From the NCBI RefSeq assembly GCF_000143415.4, contig NW_003314292.1, forward strand, positions 1,067,666 to 1,131,665: a DNA stretch of 64,000 nucleotides, written 5' to 3'. Below the pieces are notes generated by a model that saw nothing but the letters and a program-made list of their open reading frames with translations, made no database searches and was not told where the DNA came from. Numbering within the stretch: position 1 is the first letter of the stretch; each line of letters begins with the position of its first letter. The position numbers were made by a program, and so were the translations under genes. Positions 22,663-34,214 of the stretch are shown here, piece after piece. Origin of the DNA: Selaginella moellendorffii (Eukaryota > Streptophyta > Lycopodiopsida > Selaginellales > Selaginellaceae).

Positions 22663-24125
22663 ATGGCTTCTTCACGCATTTCGATCCTATCAGCTCGGTT
22701 ACCGTCCACAAATCTCAATGTAGGTGGAGCTTCTCCGATCAAATCAACTATTGCCTTTTTCTTTCTCTCGCAGGGCTCTCATCAAAGTTTGGGAGCGGCA
22801 ACGATGGACCTTCTTCCAGCGCTTCATAATCACTGTAAGAACAGGAGCGCTACTCTTTTAAGATGTTCCAGAGCTGCTGCTGCTACCAACGGAAACTCGG
22901 CAGTTTTGATGCAAAAGAAGAAGGAAGAAAAAGACGACGAGAAGATCGATCACTCGCCCCGGCATCTCTTTCAGTATCCAGATGGGCCATCGCAAGCAAC
23001 GTTTTTTCGATTTGACGATGTGGAAGAAGTTTCTTCGGCGCTGGCCGAGTATATCGTCCAAGTTTCGAATGAGGCTATCAAGCAGCGAGGTAAGTTCACT
23101 TTCGTGCTCTCGGGTGGTTCCATAGTGAAGGTAACTGAAAGTTTCCTCTTCATCTTCTTCGTTTTTCGTTTTTAATTTTGTTGTGAATGATTTTCTTGCA
23201 TCCAGGCTTTGCGATTTCTCGCGGAAGGCCCCGTTTTTCACAGCATTGCTTGGGACAAATGGCATGTTTTCTGGGTGGACGAACGAGTGGTCCCTTTGAA
23301 CCACGAAGATAGTAATTACAAGCTCGCCAAGGTGAATGAATTGTGTGCTTTTTTGCACGTTTTTTTTTCCTCTCTGATTTTATTTTTCTACAGGACGAGT
23401 TTTTGTCCAAGGTGCCAATTCCTCACGAACAAATTCATGCAATCCAGAATTTCCACGATGAAAAGGCTGCGGCCCATGCATACGAGTCAAAGCTAAGGTC
23501 GTTTCTCTATCTTTTGTTCTTTAGTTCTTCAATGGAAATGGCCTGGACAGGGAGCTTGTGAGGAAGAAAGTGATCACAACGAAAACCGCCAAGAAGTTCC
23601 CACGCTTCGACTTTGTAAGTTCGCTCTTTCGCTGCTCTCCTTCTCAGCTAAATTCAAGATGATATTTCACAGGTACTCTTGGGACTTGGTCCAGATGGCC
23701 ATGTCGCCTCGCTATTTCCAAATCGTCCATCGCTAGCTGAAGAAAAGCTATGGGTGCTTCCAATATCCAACTCTCCAAAGCCTCCATCGAAACGAATCAC
23801 AATGACACTTCCATGCATCAACGCTGCCGAGCATGTAAGTGGTGACGAGGAGATCTTCCAGATTTCTTTCTTTCTTTTTTTTTTTTCTTCTCTACAGGTT
23901 GCGTTTGTGGCCTTGGGCTCTGGAAAAGCTCATGTTCTTCACAGAGTTCTCGAAAGACCAGCACTCCCAGGCTCGTTACCAGCTCAAATGGTTAGAGTAG
24001 ACGATGGAAACTTGGTGTGGTTTGCCGACCAAGGCGCCACTTCGGAGCTCCACCTGGAGAATTGGAACAACGCAAAGCAGTTCCCCTTCTTCGATTTCAA
24101 GCAACCCGCGAGCGTTTCAAGCTAA
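22663..24125 (+). CDS. 6-phosphogluconolactonase, probably plastid-targeted
   Basis: Hydrolyses 6-phosphogluconolactone to 6-phosphogluconate, the second step of the oxidative pentose phosphate pathway. Exons: 22663-23130, 23206-23331, 23394-23497, 23551-23614, 23673-23834, 23898-24125. The family signatures are present: F-V-L-S-G-G-S near the N-terminus, W[10 protein letters not shown], and [13 protein letters not shown] in exon 5, followed by P-P-S-K-R-I-T and A-F-V-A-L-G-S-G-K. The first about 65 residues are Ser/Arg/Ala-rich, like a transit peptide. Bases 22720-22773 look like a GT-AG intron of exactly 54 nt, so skipping or keeping it preserves frame (365 or 383 residues). An ATG at 22804 is a possible cytosolic start. 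Confidence 0.92.
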
Positions 24126-24338
24126 GTCGAAAACTTTCCTTTCTTCATCCAACGCAATAAAACTGTTCGTGCTAGAGAAGCTCTCCCGAGTTAAAAGAGT
24201 GAAGGAATTCACATCGGCTTCCAACTTCATCCTAAAGTGGCTAGAAGATGAAAGAAAATACAAGTTGTGTGTATATTCATTCGTAGCTTGGCGACTTTGT
24301 CTTCGCTGCTCCTGTGAGATCTCTTCTCGTCGTCGTCG

Positions 24339-26076
24339 TCAAGCAGGCAGAGGCTCGCTGGTTTCCGGTTCTGGTGCCTCTGCCGACGAGACTGCTGATG
24401 GACCACTTGTGGGAATGAAGGACTTCACTGCTGGAGTGACACCACCGGGGGCGATTGCACGGTTGACAGCAGGAGCAGGCTCGGGACTGGGTGCTGGAGC
24501 TGGAGTAGTCGCCGAAGGAGCCATGATAATCTTCTTTTCTTTGATGATGTGTAGCACCTTGTTTGCTTCGTCGATGAAGGCTTCGTATCCCTCTATGTTC
24601 CGGATGACTATATCGATCTGTGAGAGGCATAAGATAAGCCAGCTTCTTCTCATAAGGAGTATAAAAGAGATATCTACCTGTAGGAAACCTTCACAGTTTG
24701 CCTTCAACGTTCTCAAAGCTACCTCTGCTCCTTCCGAGTAGGGGTATCTGCAGTAGCAAGTTTTCTTAAGCTAAAAACGCCTTGAAACTCTATAAACATA
24801 CCCATAGATTCGGCACGAAAGTGGAGGAAACGCCAAGTACTTCAAGTTTTCTCTCCTGGCGACGAGAAGAGCAGCCCTGGAAACAAAGACATTTGGTCAC
24901 ATCCAGCAAGATAATATTGAAGAGGAGAGATAGTTACTTGTAGGCTTTCTCAAGGTAAGGATCCGACTCTCTCACGTTGGTCGTCTCGTCTTTCTTATAG
25001 ACTGGTCCAACAGTGTGGATGACACGAGCTACAGGCAAGTTGAAAGCTCTGCAAGACATCTATGCCTGTCAAGTTCGCTTGAAAAGAAAAACTAGCAGAC
25101 CTGGTGCTGATAGCATCTCCAACCTCGGCCTTGATGCCTTGCGGAGCAACATCGGGCAGCCTCTGAGTAGCGTCCAAAAGTCTCGATCCAGCAGCTTTAA
25201 ACAAAACTGGACCAAGAAGAAACCAAGTTACGAGAGGAAAACAAAGCTTTCGCTTTCATACCGGCATTCACAGCAGGTCCGGTGTTGAGCCTCTTGTTGC
25301 CGGGAGCAATCTATAACAAAACCACATAAAAACATCAAAAGGAGAAGGAGAGAAAAAAGAATGGTACGTACCACAGCATCATACTTGCCATCGACATGCC
25401 ACTTCGAGAGATCTCCAAAGTAAATGGTAGTGAAGCAAGTCTCAGACATCTTATAGTGGACGCGCTGGAGGAGCTCGGTTGGCGCTGGAGGAGGAGTGAG
25501 CCACTCCATGACTTTGGACTTCTGCTTGGTCGGATCGTAGGGTCTTGGGGTTCCTGGCTTTGGCCGCGGAGTTCCTGGAAGCCCAGGAATCTGTGTCCCC
25601 GGAAAGTTAAGTCCCAAAGCTCCAGTGAATCCCGGGGACATGGTGGGAGGCTTTGCGCAAGTCGATTGCTTCTCGATCGGCGCCACCGGAGCCACGGACG
25701 ATGCTCGTCCCGGCGGCTTGGCCTCGGCGTTGCTGCTCTCGGAATCGACTGGCGGCGGAGGTGGCGGCGGCTGCCTGGTGCGATTATCCGTTGGAGGCTG
25801 GCTGACCCTCTTTGGCACCGCTGGAGTCGACGATGGCAGTGGAAATTCGCGACTGGCGCTCGTCTGGAAGGCACGGGCAGCGCCGGAGAGGAGATAGACG
25901 CTGCTACCGCTGCCGCCATGGCCGACTCTTCGCCGGAGCGCCTGCATTGCCTGCATTGGAAGGGATTTCCTGCAAGGGATGCGCGGTAGAACCCTAGCGC
26001 TGGACAGAGAAAAGCTAACCCTAGCTGGACGCGCTGCCGCCTGGGATGCGCTGCAAGCCGCCTTGGAAGAGAACAC
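24339..26076 (-). CDS. Macro-domain protein (ADP-ribose/O-acetyl-ADP-ribose processing type)
   Basis: Exons on the minus strand: 26076 or 25956 to 25372, 25310-25262, 25206-25101, 25048-24938, 24876-24802, 24747-24678, 24617-24339; phases agree (464 or 424 residues). The N-terminal 150 residues are basic then Pro-rich and look like an organelle leader plus linker. The macro domain starts at I-Y-F-G-D-L-S-K-W and has D-A-V-I-A-P-G-N-K-R-L, A-V-N-A, V-G-D-A, V-I-H-T-V-G-P and L-A-F-P-P-L-S, in MacroD-like order. The usual N-A-A-N loop reads A-P-G-N, so the substrate loop is altered. The C-terminal 60 residues are Ala/Pro-rich. It converges on the lactonase gene and diverges from RadA. Confidence 0.85.
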
Positions 26077-26209
26077 GCAGCACCGGAAGAACCCTAAACC
26101 CTCAGGGTATGGGGGAGGGTTTATGTGTCAGCCGTCCGATCAAAAGCATATTCTCCTGGGAGAGATATTTTACCGTTTAGGGTTTTTGGGGAGAAAATCG
26201 ATCGGAGGG
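26077..26209. promoter_or_regulatory. Short divergent promoter between macro-domain gene and RadA
   Basis: Only 133-253 bases separate the two start codons, depending on which macro-gene ATG is used. The interval contains two AACCCTAAA-like (telo-box) motifs near 26090 and 26175, which plant promoters of replication and translation genes often carry. Confidence 0.5.
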
Positions 26210-29038
26210 ATGAAGAATGCGTCCTCGTCTTCTCTCCGCTACTGCTGGCGGCATCGGATTTCCTCGCGGCATTCTTCGTTTGTAGGTTGGAGTAGAGTAG
26301 GATTGCTCGATTCTTGCGTCAATCGCCGGTTTTTGAGGCGCGGGAGCTTCGTCCGGCAAGCGAACGCTGGATTCTCCTGGCGGGATAACCAGGCATTCGC
26401 GGAGAGGCGAGCTTATGCGACATCGGCCAAGATCAAGCACGGCTTCGTTTGCGAGAATTGTGGGACGATTCACGCGAAGTGGCATGGATTTTGCAACCAG
26501 TGTCGGCAGGCCAATAGCTTGAAGGAGTTTACAAATGTAGTGAGTAGTGGGAGCAGTGGAGGAGGAGGAGGAGCTGGGGCGAGGGCAGTGGAAGGAGTGG
26601 GATTGGCCGATAGAGCCAGTGCCAATGGTGGGATTGTAGAGTTTGGAAAGAGGATGAATAGGCCTTACTTGGGAGCCAAGGCCGAGCTCAAGCCTCAACG
26701 CTTGGCCGAGATCACAGCGTCGAAAAACCACTTGCATTGGCGGCTGTCACTGTAAGTTTCACTCCTTTCTAGCTGGTTTTGGAAGTTTCTTAATGGATTC
26801 TTCCACAGGCCTGGGAAGACGGGCTCGGAGATAGCCAGAGTTCTTGGAGGAGGTCTTGTTCCAGGTTGATTGAATTACCCTATCATTCAGTCTTTTCTTA
26901 TGCTTACATCCTCCATATATTTGCAGGCTCTCTGATTCTCGTCAGTGGTGATCCTGGAGTTGGCAAAAGCACGTTGCTCTTGCAGGTTTGTGCTGGAATT
27001 TTTTTTGTCTCGCTCGAATGCATGTATTTTAACAGAAGTATCCCAGTTGGCGGAGATTGTCTCAGTTGGGGCCGATGAAGCAGCTCCGGTCCTCTACATC
27101 TCTGGGGAGGAGGTAATAAATTTCAAAGTCGGATCTTTAAACATCAAGTCTTGCTTTTTGTTCATTGTAGAGCGTTGAGCAAATCGGAAACAGAGCGGAG
27201 CGGCTAAAAATTGAGTCCAACGAGATTTTTATCCTGTCTGCTACAGATCTTGATGTAAGCTGTGTCGAGCTTTCAACTTTTATGACATGGTGGGTCTTGC
27301 AGGTTGTTCTTACGTGGATTCAAGAAATTGTTCCGCGTGCTGTTGTGCTAGATTCTATCCAGACAGTCTATCTACCAGATGCTTCTGGAAGTGCAGGAAG
27401 TATTTCTCAGGTACGCGAAAAAGCCTGAGCATTTATTTAATCTCTTGCTTATACCAAGTAAGAGTTTTTCAGGTCAGAGAATGCACTTCGGCTTTGCTAC
27501 GGGTAGCGAAGAAGACAAACACTGCCATTTTTCTGGTGGGTATGTATGCTGGAATTTCTACCTGATAGACCATAACTATTGGCGATATAAAGATTGGGCA
27601 TGTAACGAAATCTGGAGAAATAGCGGGGCCACGTACATTGGAGCACATGGTTGATGTTTGTCTTCACTTGGAGGTAAGAGGTTTTTATCTTTGTTCGTTT
27701 GAGGTTGCCATATATTTCTTGTCTCTAGGGAGACCGTCTTTTGTCTCAGCGGCTTCTAAGATCACTAAAAAATCGCTTCGGTTCTACGAAAGAGGTGACT
27801 GTCTTCCAGCATTTGCTTTTAAATTGAATCTCGCTGTTTTATCTTTATTACAGGTCGGCGTGTTTGAGATGGTCGACAACGGTTTACGAGCGGTAGAAAA
27901 TCCCAGTTTGATGTTTCTTTCTGATAGAACTGGGGAGGACAGTAATGCATCAGCCACCGTTGGGGTGGCTTTGGAAGGATCTCGGCCGCTGCTGGTTGAA
28001 ATCCAGGTAAGCGACTTCTAGGATTTACGTTGGATGATGATACTTTTAGCCAAATCTGAGCGTTGTCTGGCTGCTCTAGCTTTCCAGGTTCAACGAGAGA
28101 CCGGTGGTAGATTCTTTGGAATTTCCCGAGTTTCGAGTGAGCTGGACTGCCAAGAACAGTTTTTCTGACTTGCCGTGATCTGACTTTAAAACCGAGAAGC
28201 GTATCTGACAACGATCAAAAGCTAAAGTTTTCTCCGGCATAAACGCGCGTTTTGCAGGCCTTATGCTCTCCTGCCACTTCACTGCCAAGTAAAAGAACGT
28301 TCACTGGAGTGGATCCATCTCGATTCAATCTGATTGTTGCCGTAAGTCACTCCATAAATATTCTCCACTTTTGTGAGGCTTGACGCTGTGATGCCAGGTC
28401 TTACTCAAACAAGCGCGCTTGAGACTTGCAAGACAGGTGCGTTCTGTACTTTGTGATAGCAAAAGTTCTTATGCTGAAAGACTGGTCTAGGATATTTTTG
28501 TTAATGTCGTTGGAGGCTTTCGTTTGGAAGAGCCCGCCACAGATATTGCTGTTGCCGTCGCTATTGCCAGCAGGTACTTTCTCTCGACTAGCTGGGCATA
28601 CCAACTCACGAGCTTCGTCTTGCTTGCAGCTATATAGAAAGGCCGGTTCCTCGGGACACAGTCTTCGTTGGTGAGCTAGGACTCGGGGGAGAGCTGCGCT
28701 TTGTAAGTTGTTACGTGGTTTCTCACTTTTCAATGCTGGAAATTCCGTCCATGCAGGTAGCTCAACTCGAAAGGCGACTGTTTGAGGCATCCAAGCTGGG
28801 TTTCAAGAAATGCATCGTCCCACAGGGTGCTAAAGGAGTCAAGGTGGACGGGATGGAGCTTATTCTTTGCTCGAGCCTCAAGGACGTTCTAGAGAAAGTC
28901 TTCAACTACAAGAGCCTGCCCCAGCAGCGAAAGAGTGGAGCCACGGTTCATTTGGATGCGTTTCCGGAAGAAGACGGGGTGTGTGGTGAGGTCCAAGTCG
29001 GTCAGGACGCTCTTGACGATGATCTTGCTAATGGGTAA
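26210..29038 (+). CDS. DNA repair protein RadA/Sms homologue, organellar
   Basis: RadA is a RecA-like branch-migration ATPase in bacteria; plant homologues act on mitochondrial and plastid DNA. Fifteen exons join in frame (26210-26751, 26809-26864, 26927-26985, 27047-27112, 27171-27254, 27303-27410, 27473-27535, 27593-27673, 27729-27794, 27854-28006, 28258-28341, 28398-28436, 28491-28573, 28630-28702, 28757-29038), 612 residues. Seen in order: basic leader, zinc finger C-E-N-C-x(n)-C-N-Q-C, L-G-G-G-L-V-P-G, Walker A G-D-P-G-V-G-K-S-T, Y-I-S-G-E-E, Walker B V-V-L-D-S-I-Q-T, the RadA-specific K-N-R-F-G-S-T motif, and a Lon-like C-terminal domain. Most introns are about 50 nt; the one before exon 11 is about 250 nt. 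Confidence 0.95.
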
Positions 29039-29227
29039 TCGTAAAGTTTTAATCTCACAGGTGTACATATAATTTAGCAGCTTATACGAATTTTAAATGT
29101 TCCAAGGCTAGATCTAGCAATATGATTGGCGGTCTTGATTGTTCTCTTATCCTCAACAGGCATCACCCAGAAGAGCGTGGAGGATCTGTGATTGTCTCCT
29201 ACATCATTGCTTTAAAGTCAGTCAAGG

Positions 29228-29395
29228 ATGGATTGTCCTCACCTGCCTCTCCTTGGATCAAGCTCCATTTCCAATGAAAGATTCACTCTTCTTCTTGTGG
29301 CTCAATCCTCTACATGCCACTGGTTCCAAGCAGCCACTCCAGCATAGCTCTGCATGACGAGGAAGGGGATCACACAAGCACTATCCAAAGGTCTT
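29228..29395 (+). pseudogene. Fragment of the ABCC transporter start
   Basis: ATGGATTGTCCTCACCTGCC and what follows read [16 protein letters not shown], then after a frameshift KDSLFFLWLNPLHATGSKQP. This matches the first about 45 residues of the ABCC gene at 43350-47659 ([36 protein letters not shown]). It is a short, broken duplicate directly downstream of RadA. Confidence 0.85.
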
Positions 29396-29977
29396 GTTCC
29401 TAATAATGTAAAATACATTAACTTTGTTTAGTTTCATATAAAAATAAGAAATTAAAGAAAACATTATTTTAATTAAGATTATAGTTAAAATTATTCCTCC
29501 ACAAAAAATTTTTAAAACCATTTTTATAAAATGTTATTACTGTTTTTAAAATTGCAAATACTATGCATTTTAAGAAAAATACATTATTTAAAATAATTAG
29601 ATTTGGGAGGTCATCAAAGTTTAGTACTATTCAAATCCAAGGACATTTAACTTTAAACATCCCAAAACCTTTAACCGATTGGAAAAAAAAGTAATCATGG
29701 GCTCTTTTCTTCTATATTTGAATTTTTATAGATTGTCTTTTAAATCATTTCTTTTGGTTACTTACAATCTATTACACTTCCCTACAAGTTTATGCCCTCA
29801 TAAACAGAAACTAAGATTTGCAACTTTAATGAAAGCCACACTCCCTTGACACCTTACCTTTCAGGTCGAGTTTAGCTGAAACAAATTATACCAACCAAAT
29901 ATCAATTAACATGTGGTGTGATTCTCTTAACCAACCAACAAAAGTCAATTCAAAAGTTCAAAAATAAGGAAAGACAG
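29396..29977. other. AT-rich stretch, transposon-like
   Basis: No coding signal. Bases around 29455-29500 (TTTTAATTAAGATTATAGTT) match 34815-34845 in reverse complement. Confidence 0.5.
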
Positions 29978-31508
29978 TTACATGATCTCCAAGGCAGTAA
30001 ACCTCGAACCAGTAGTAGCAAAACGTATTTCCGAAAAAAGAAAAGTCAAAAGCTCTAAACACCCCTTTGCCTTACCCTGGTGTATCTGACCTCCAACAGG
30101 AATTACGATAGCATCATTCTTTCCGTCCACAAACCACTCTAGTATGTCCCCACGTTTAATCACAAACTTGCAAGAGCTGACTTTACAAACAAGCTTGAGG
30201 TCCTTTCCCTGATCAAAAGCCACTATATCTATTCGGGAAAACAAAAAAAAGAAGAGAGGTAAATTTAAAGCATTATTACCTTGAGGTCCATCAGCCTTAT
30301 GCAGGGGTCCCTGGGACGTCGGGGCTCGCAAGAGGTAACGGGTTTGGGTACTTGAGGGTTCCCATTGACTGAGAACAGTAATATCGTTATATAGCTATAA
30401 CTAGTTTACTGTACGTACCTAGGGGGCGCAAACCATGGGGTCTAACACCATATAACTCTACCATCTCTTCTTCGTCTTCAGACTCAGATTCATCGGGAGG
30501 ATCGGAATATATATCGATTGGGCCTTCCTCTTTGTCCTCTGCGGCACTGTGTAGCTGTCCACTCACCTCTTGAGTCATTCCAGAGGCCACTTTCTGTCGC
30601 AGCAGCTCTCCAACGGGAACTACTGCGAATGTCCTGCATTCATCGGTCCCTACATCGGCAATCTGGCAGCAAGCTTCCTCGAGGCCCTGTACTAGTTCGC
30701 GCGTTACAAGCTGGTTTGCGGATCGAAACTATAGAATACTCACAAGTGCGTCAATCCGAGTGGTGAAAACGCTAGTATAATCGCTATCCATGTGACACTC
30801 TAGGTGTCTTGATGCAACAATAAGATAGGAGTCTGCTGTAGTCAGCCGCTCCTGCGTGCACAAGCTTCCAGAATAACAAATTTCAACAAAAGGGTAGTAG
30901 AAAGGTAGACTGCTGCTTTGAGGGGGACTAGCATTTTTGAGACGGTAGAGAGAACTTGGACGGGTCAGCCTCTCGTCCTTCCCACTTCGGCACAGTATCA
31001 CCGATGCAAGGGCCTCGCCAAACACATACACATGTGCGTCTCCAAGCACCACCACCAAGGACCTGGTTTGGGCACACCAATCCTATAACCAAAACCAAAC
31101 CAAACATTCACAGAAACAGAAGTAATCAGACAGGAAGAGAGATTACCACATACCCAGCAATCTGATGTTCCCACCAGAGCCCGCAGCTCGTAATTCATGC
31201 TGCAAAAGAACCGCGTCTTTTTAAAAAGTACAACGCACATATTCTTACTTTCTGAATGCGAGCTCCAAAGCTTGTGGCGTACCGCACGTTGACAGCTCCA
31301 GAGATGCTCGAATGTGATCCATGAGTCGATATCGGCGTAACTTGAGAAGTTCGAGATGTACAGAATACAGTTGCGTATCTCTTACGTCCGGGTAAGCTGC
31401 ATGGAAAATCACCACAACGCGCTCCTGCACTCTCCCTATCTCTGCCAAGCACACCACACAACTAGTCATATCCTGGGCCGGCTCGACCATCACTGCCTCC
31501 ATCGCCAT
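29978..31508 (-). CDS. Uncharacterised protein with a truncated macro-domain-like C-terminus
   Basis: Exons supported by phase and splice sites: 31508-31249, 31199-31154, 31082-30744, 30686-30419, then one or two exons ending near 30000. The N-terminal 200 residues are unrecognised (V-V-V-L-G-D-A-H-V-Y-V-F-G, S-Y-L-I-V-A-S-R-H-L). A Glu/Ser-rich acidic stretch follows. The last part reads V-I-K-R-G-D-I-L-E-W-F-V-D-G-K-N-D-A-I-V, which resembles the start of the macro domain in the gene at 24.3-26.1 kb (G-D-L-S-K-W-H-V-D-G-K-Y-D-A-V). The frame then closes and the sequence becomes AT-rich repeat, so the domain is cut short. It may be a truncated gene; the bulk of the protein could belong to a family I do not recognise. 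Confidence 0.5.
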
Positions 31509-31596
31509 CTGTTGGGTTAGGGCTATTGATTAAATACCCTAAAACCCTGAAATTAGGGTTCTTCGTCTGGGGCCGTCCTCCATACCCTTTTGGGTA

Positions 31597-31776
31597 ATGG
31601 CGGCGGATAAAAAGCGCCTGGATCCAACAATGGAGCCGGGCTACAATCCTGCGGATGTTCAGGCTGGGTAAGTGTCTTGGTCATTTAGCAATCTCATCCG
31701 CTTCTTCTTTAGCTGGTATTCTTGGTGGGAGGCGTGTGGATTTTTTGGAGCGGATGCGGCCAATGCGTTTGAATAA
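31597..31776 (+). pseudogene. Orphan N-terminal fragment resembling valyl-tRNA synthetase
   Basis: Two exons (31597-31667, 31713-31776) joined by a 45-nt GT-AG intron encode K-K-R-L-D-P-T-M, Y-N-P-A-D-V-Q-A-G-W-Y-S-W-W-E-x-C-G-F-F-x-A-D, close to the entry segment of plant ValRS. A TAA follows at once and the catalytic body is absent. The promoter faces the start of the gene at 29978-31508. Confidence 0.5.
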
Positions 31777-31859
31777 TTTGGGAACTTGGTTGAAGGATGT
31801 AAGCAGCTGTACAGAATTTTGTTTCTCCGTTCATGCTGTGATTTATTTTCTTTCTCACT

Positions 31860-32545
31860 CTGCAGGACTTTCAAGCAGTCCAGAAGAAAGAATTGGAAGC
31901 AGTGTATACACCCTTCGTCCCTGAAGCCTTCGAGGTACTTGCTTGATCACGTAAATCAAGTTCCTGATTTCCAGCTTCTTATCTCATATAGTTACACAAA
32001 CCTTACTTCAGTCGAGAAGATCGTACGTCAAACAGCTTGATTGATCCGCCTTCCATAGCAACAGCAAATACCAGGCCTTGTTGATCATACGCCATAGACG
32101 GCCTTCCCCGGACTCTAAGAAGATCCTCGCTTTCCAGCCGCAGAGGTTATCAAAGGCGCGTGCTATGGGAGAAATGCTTACAGCCACGTACGTAAATCTT
32201 GCTGGCCACAAACTTTGCGTGCTTTCCAGACATGCAGGAATCGAACAGCAATCAATCGCGAAAGCCACCAGTACCAGCGGACGCATCAGAATGTGCAAAG
32301 ATTTCTTGCAGCAGTGCTTTCACTTGGAAGACCGACTGCGAGCCAAGTACAATCCCAATCCCGTGCTAGGCTGGCGAAACCTTGCGCGTTCGTTGGGTAT
32401 ACAAGACTGACAAGAACACAGCGATTTCGCTAAAGAAACTCTGCAAAATTGCAGAGCAAAATACATCGCTTCCAAGTGGTACAATCTTACTCTCGTTCTC
32501 CACAGCGAGCTTACATCCAAGGTAGTTCCTCGCCTACTTTATGTA
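31860..32545 (+). other. Possible exon fragments of an unidentified gene
   Basis: A short exon-like unit at about 31867-31934 (reads DFQAVQKKELEAVY, flanked by GCAG and GTACTT) and an open stretch at 32078-32410 have coding-like composition. I cannot join them into one frame and recognise no family. Confidence 0.3.
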
Positions 32546-32563
32546 CTTGTTCAAGAACTTGCG

Positions 32564-33079
32564 ATGGAAATCACTCCTGATCGTATCGTTGATGAAACGC
32601 TTCACCTACTTGGTAGCCTGGTGCTTGAACACCACATCGTCGTTCCGCCTCCTCTTCACGGCAGACAAGCTGCCACCACCACCGCGGCGACGTCGGTGCC
32701 AAATTGCTCTTACGAGCTTGAATCTTCGGCATCTTGCCCAAGATGGTTAACGTGGAAACTGTCGTGGTTTGATACCGAGCTGAAGATTGGAGAAGAGCCT
32801 CCCCAGCTTGTCAAGAGGGCCCTCAAGCAGCGCTGTGGTGTTGTGCTGGAAGATGATGGCATTGGTCGAAGATGGTCTTGCACAGGCACGATGAAAACTA
32901 CGGTTGTAATGCACGAGATTCAACTTCTGAAAAGCTCGAGCAATCCAAACGAGCTCGAAGGGAAGGTTGAAGGAGAAGGGGAGCACATAGCTCCACTCAA
33001 GATGACCTCTAGCAACTCCTCTAAGCTCAAGAATCCTAACTTACAACACTATGCTTTTCAATATCCATTTATCAACTGA
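32564..33079 (+). CDS. Hypothetical protein, 171 residues
   Basis: A single open frame (MEITPDRIVDE start; ends FQYPFIN). No signal peptide, membrane helix or known motif. Low-complexity Ser/Asn segment near the C-terminus. It could be a real small gene or the last exon of the fragments upstream. Confidence 0.35.
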   Translation: MEITPDRIVDETLHLLGSLVLEHHIVVPPPLHGRQAATTTAATSVPNCSYELESSASCPRWLTWKLSWFDTELKIGEEPPQLVKRALKQRCGVVLEDDGIGRRWSCTGTMKTTVVMHEIQLLKSSSNPNELEGKVEGEGEHIAPLKMTSSNSSKLKNPNLQHYAFQYPFIN

Positions 33080-33185
33080 GGGAAGTGAAAAATTTCAACA
33101 ATGCAAGAACTTCCTTTGCAAGTTGTAGGTGTGAGTGAATACTGTCTAGACTAGGAGGGTTGGAATAGCTGGAAAAAAAGCGGCT

Positions 33186-34167
33186 TTACACCTTCTTGAC
33201 GCCATTTGGATGGATCTCTGCCGCGAACTGGACGCTGTCGACGATCTTCGCCCCGCGTGCGGCAGTGAGATATAATCCCATATGGTGCGCGAGATCCTGC
33301 GCATCAATTCACCAAATCAATCACGGTAGGATATTTGAGGGAATGTTTCATACTTGTGGATGCGCCACAGCGCCAATTTCCTTCGCAACTGCCAGAGGCA
33401 AATCATAGGTGGAGCATCCTTGAGCGTAGACCACGATTTCTTCCAGCGGTGGCGAGATCCCGTGGTTCCTGACCGAGGTCATCGTCGCCACGAAATCTAG
33501 CACACAAATGTCCGTGCAAACCCCCACCACCAAGATCTGGAAGAATTTTAATGCAAGCCTTTCTTCTTGGACAAAGAAAGAATTTTTCCTTACCCGTTGA
33601 ATCTTGTTTGCGTTGATCCAGTCCACGACCGTGTTGGATCCATCTGGTCTCATCGCTCCCACAAATCCATTAATGCAATCCTTTCGCACGAGCACAACCT
33701 CGTCATCGTCCTCGAGCCACTTAAGGTCTGATCCAAGCGAAGAATCACTAGATAGCGATCGAAATCGACGAGATTTTTCGAGGGCACCGACCTGGGACGA
33801 GTTCTTCCTCTCCAGAGCCCACAAGGCAATGCGGGGGATACGGATTCTCCGGCTTGTTTGGGTCGTGGCAATCCAGAAACGCGAGAACAGGCAAGTGCCT
33901 GGATCGAAATTCTCTGGCGATCCTCACGGTCTCGTCGACCATGCGCTCCACTTGAGCATCTGGGGCCCGAGGAGCCTGCATAGATCAATAAGAAAGTCGA
34001 GCGAGAGAGTGGATTCCTCTACTGACCAGATTTCCGTGACCAACGGTGCAGAATCCGTTGACTTCGTCGAGGACGACGAGCCCAGTTCGCTCGTCATCCC
34101 CAATTCTAATGCACAAGTGCTCCATCCGGACAGGGAGCTCCGCCTTCACCCACGAAATCAAATCCAT
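33186..34167 (-). CDS. Nicotinamidase (isochorismatase-fold amidohydrolase)
   Basis: Converts nicotinamide to nicotinate in NAD salvage. Exons 34167-34027, 33975-33792, 33727 to about 33594, 33536-33354, 33296-33186 give 250 residues, close to plant NIC1-type enzymes. The catalytic triad is visible: Asp34 in V-V-L-D-E-V-N-G-F, Lys124 in V-R-K-D-C-I-N-G-F, Cys160 in V-G-V-C-T-D-I-C-V-L-D-F. The metal-binding segment D-C-H-D lies between. The end (A-H-P-Q, H-H-M-G-L-Y) also fits. No transit peptide from the chosen ATG; an ATG at 34212 would add 15 residues. All introns are GT-AG and about 50-60 nt. Confidence 0.93.
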
Positions 34168-34214
34168 GGTGCAGCGATGACGGTGACGAACCCTAAATAT
34201 GTATACAAGCAAAG

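Noticed and set aside
26077-26209. Interstitial telomere repeat
   Set aside because: Only isolated AACCCTAAA-like units occur, as in plant telo-box promoters, not a tandem array.
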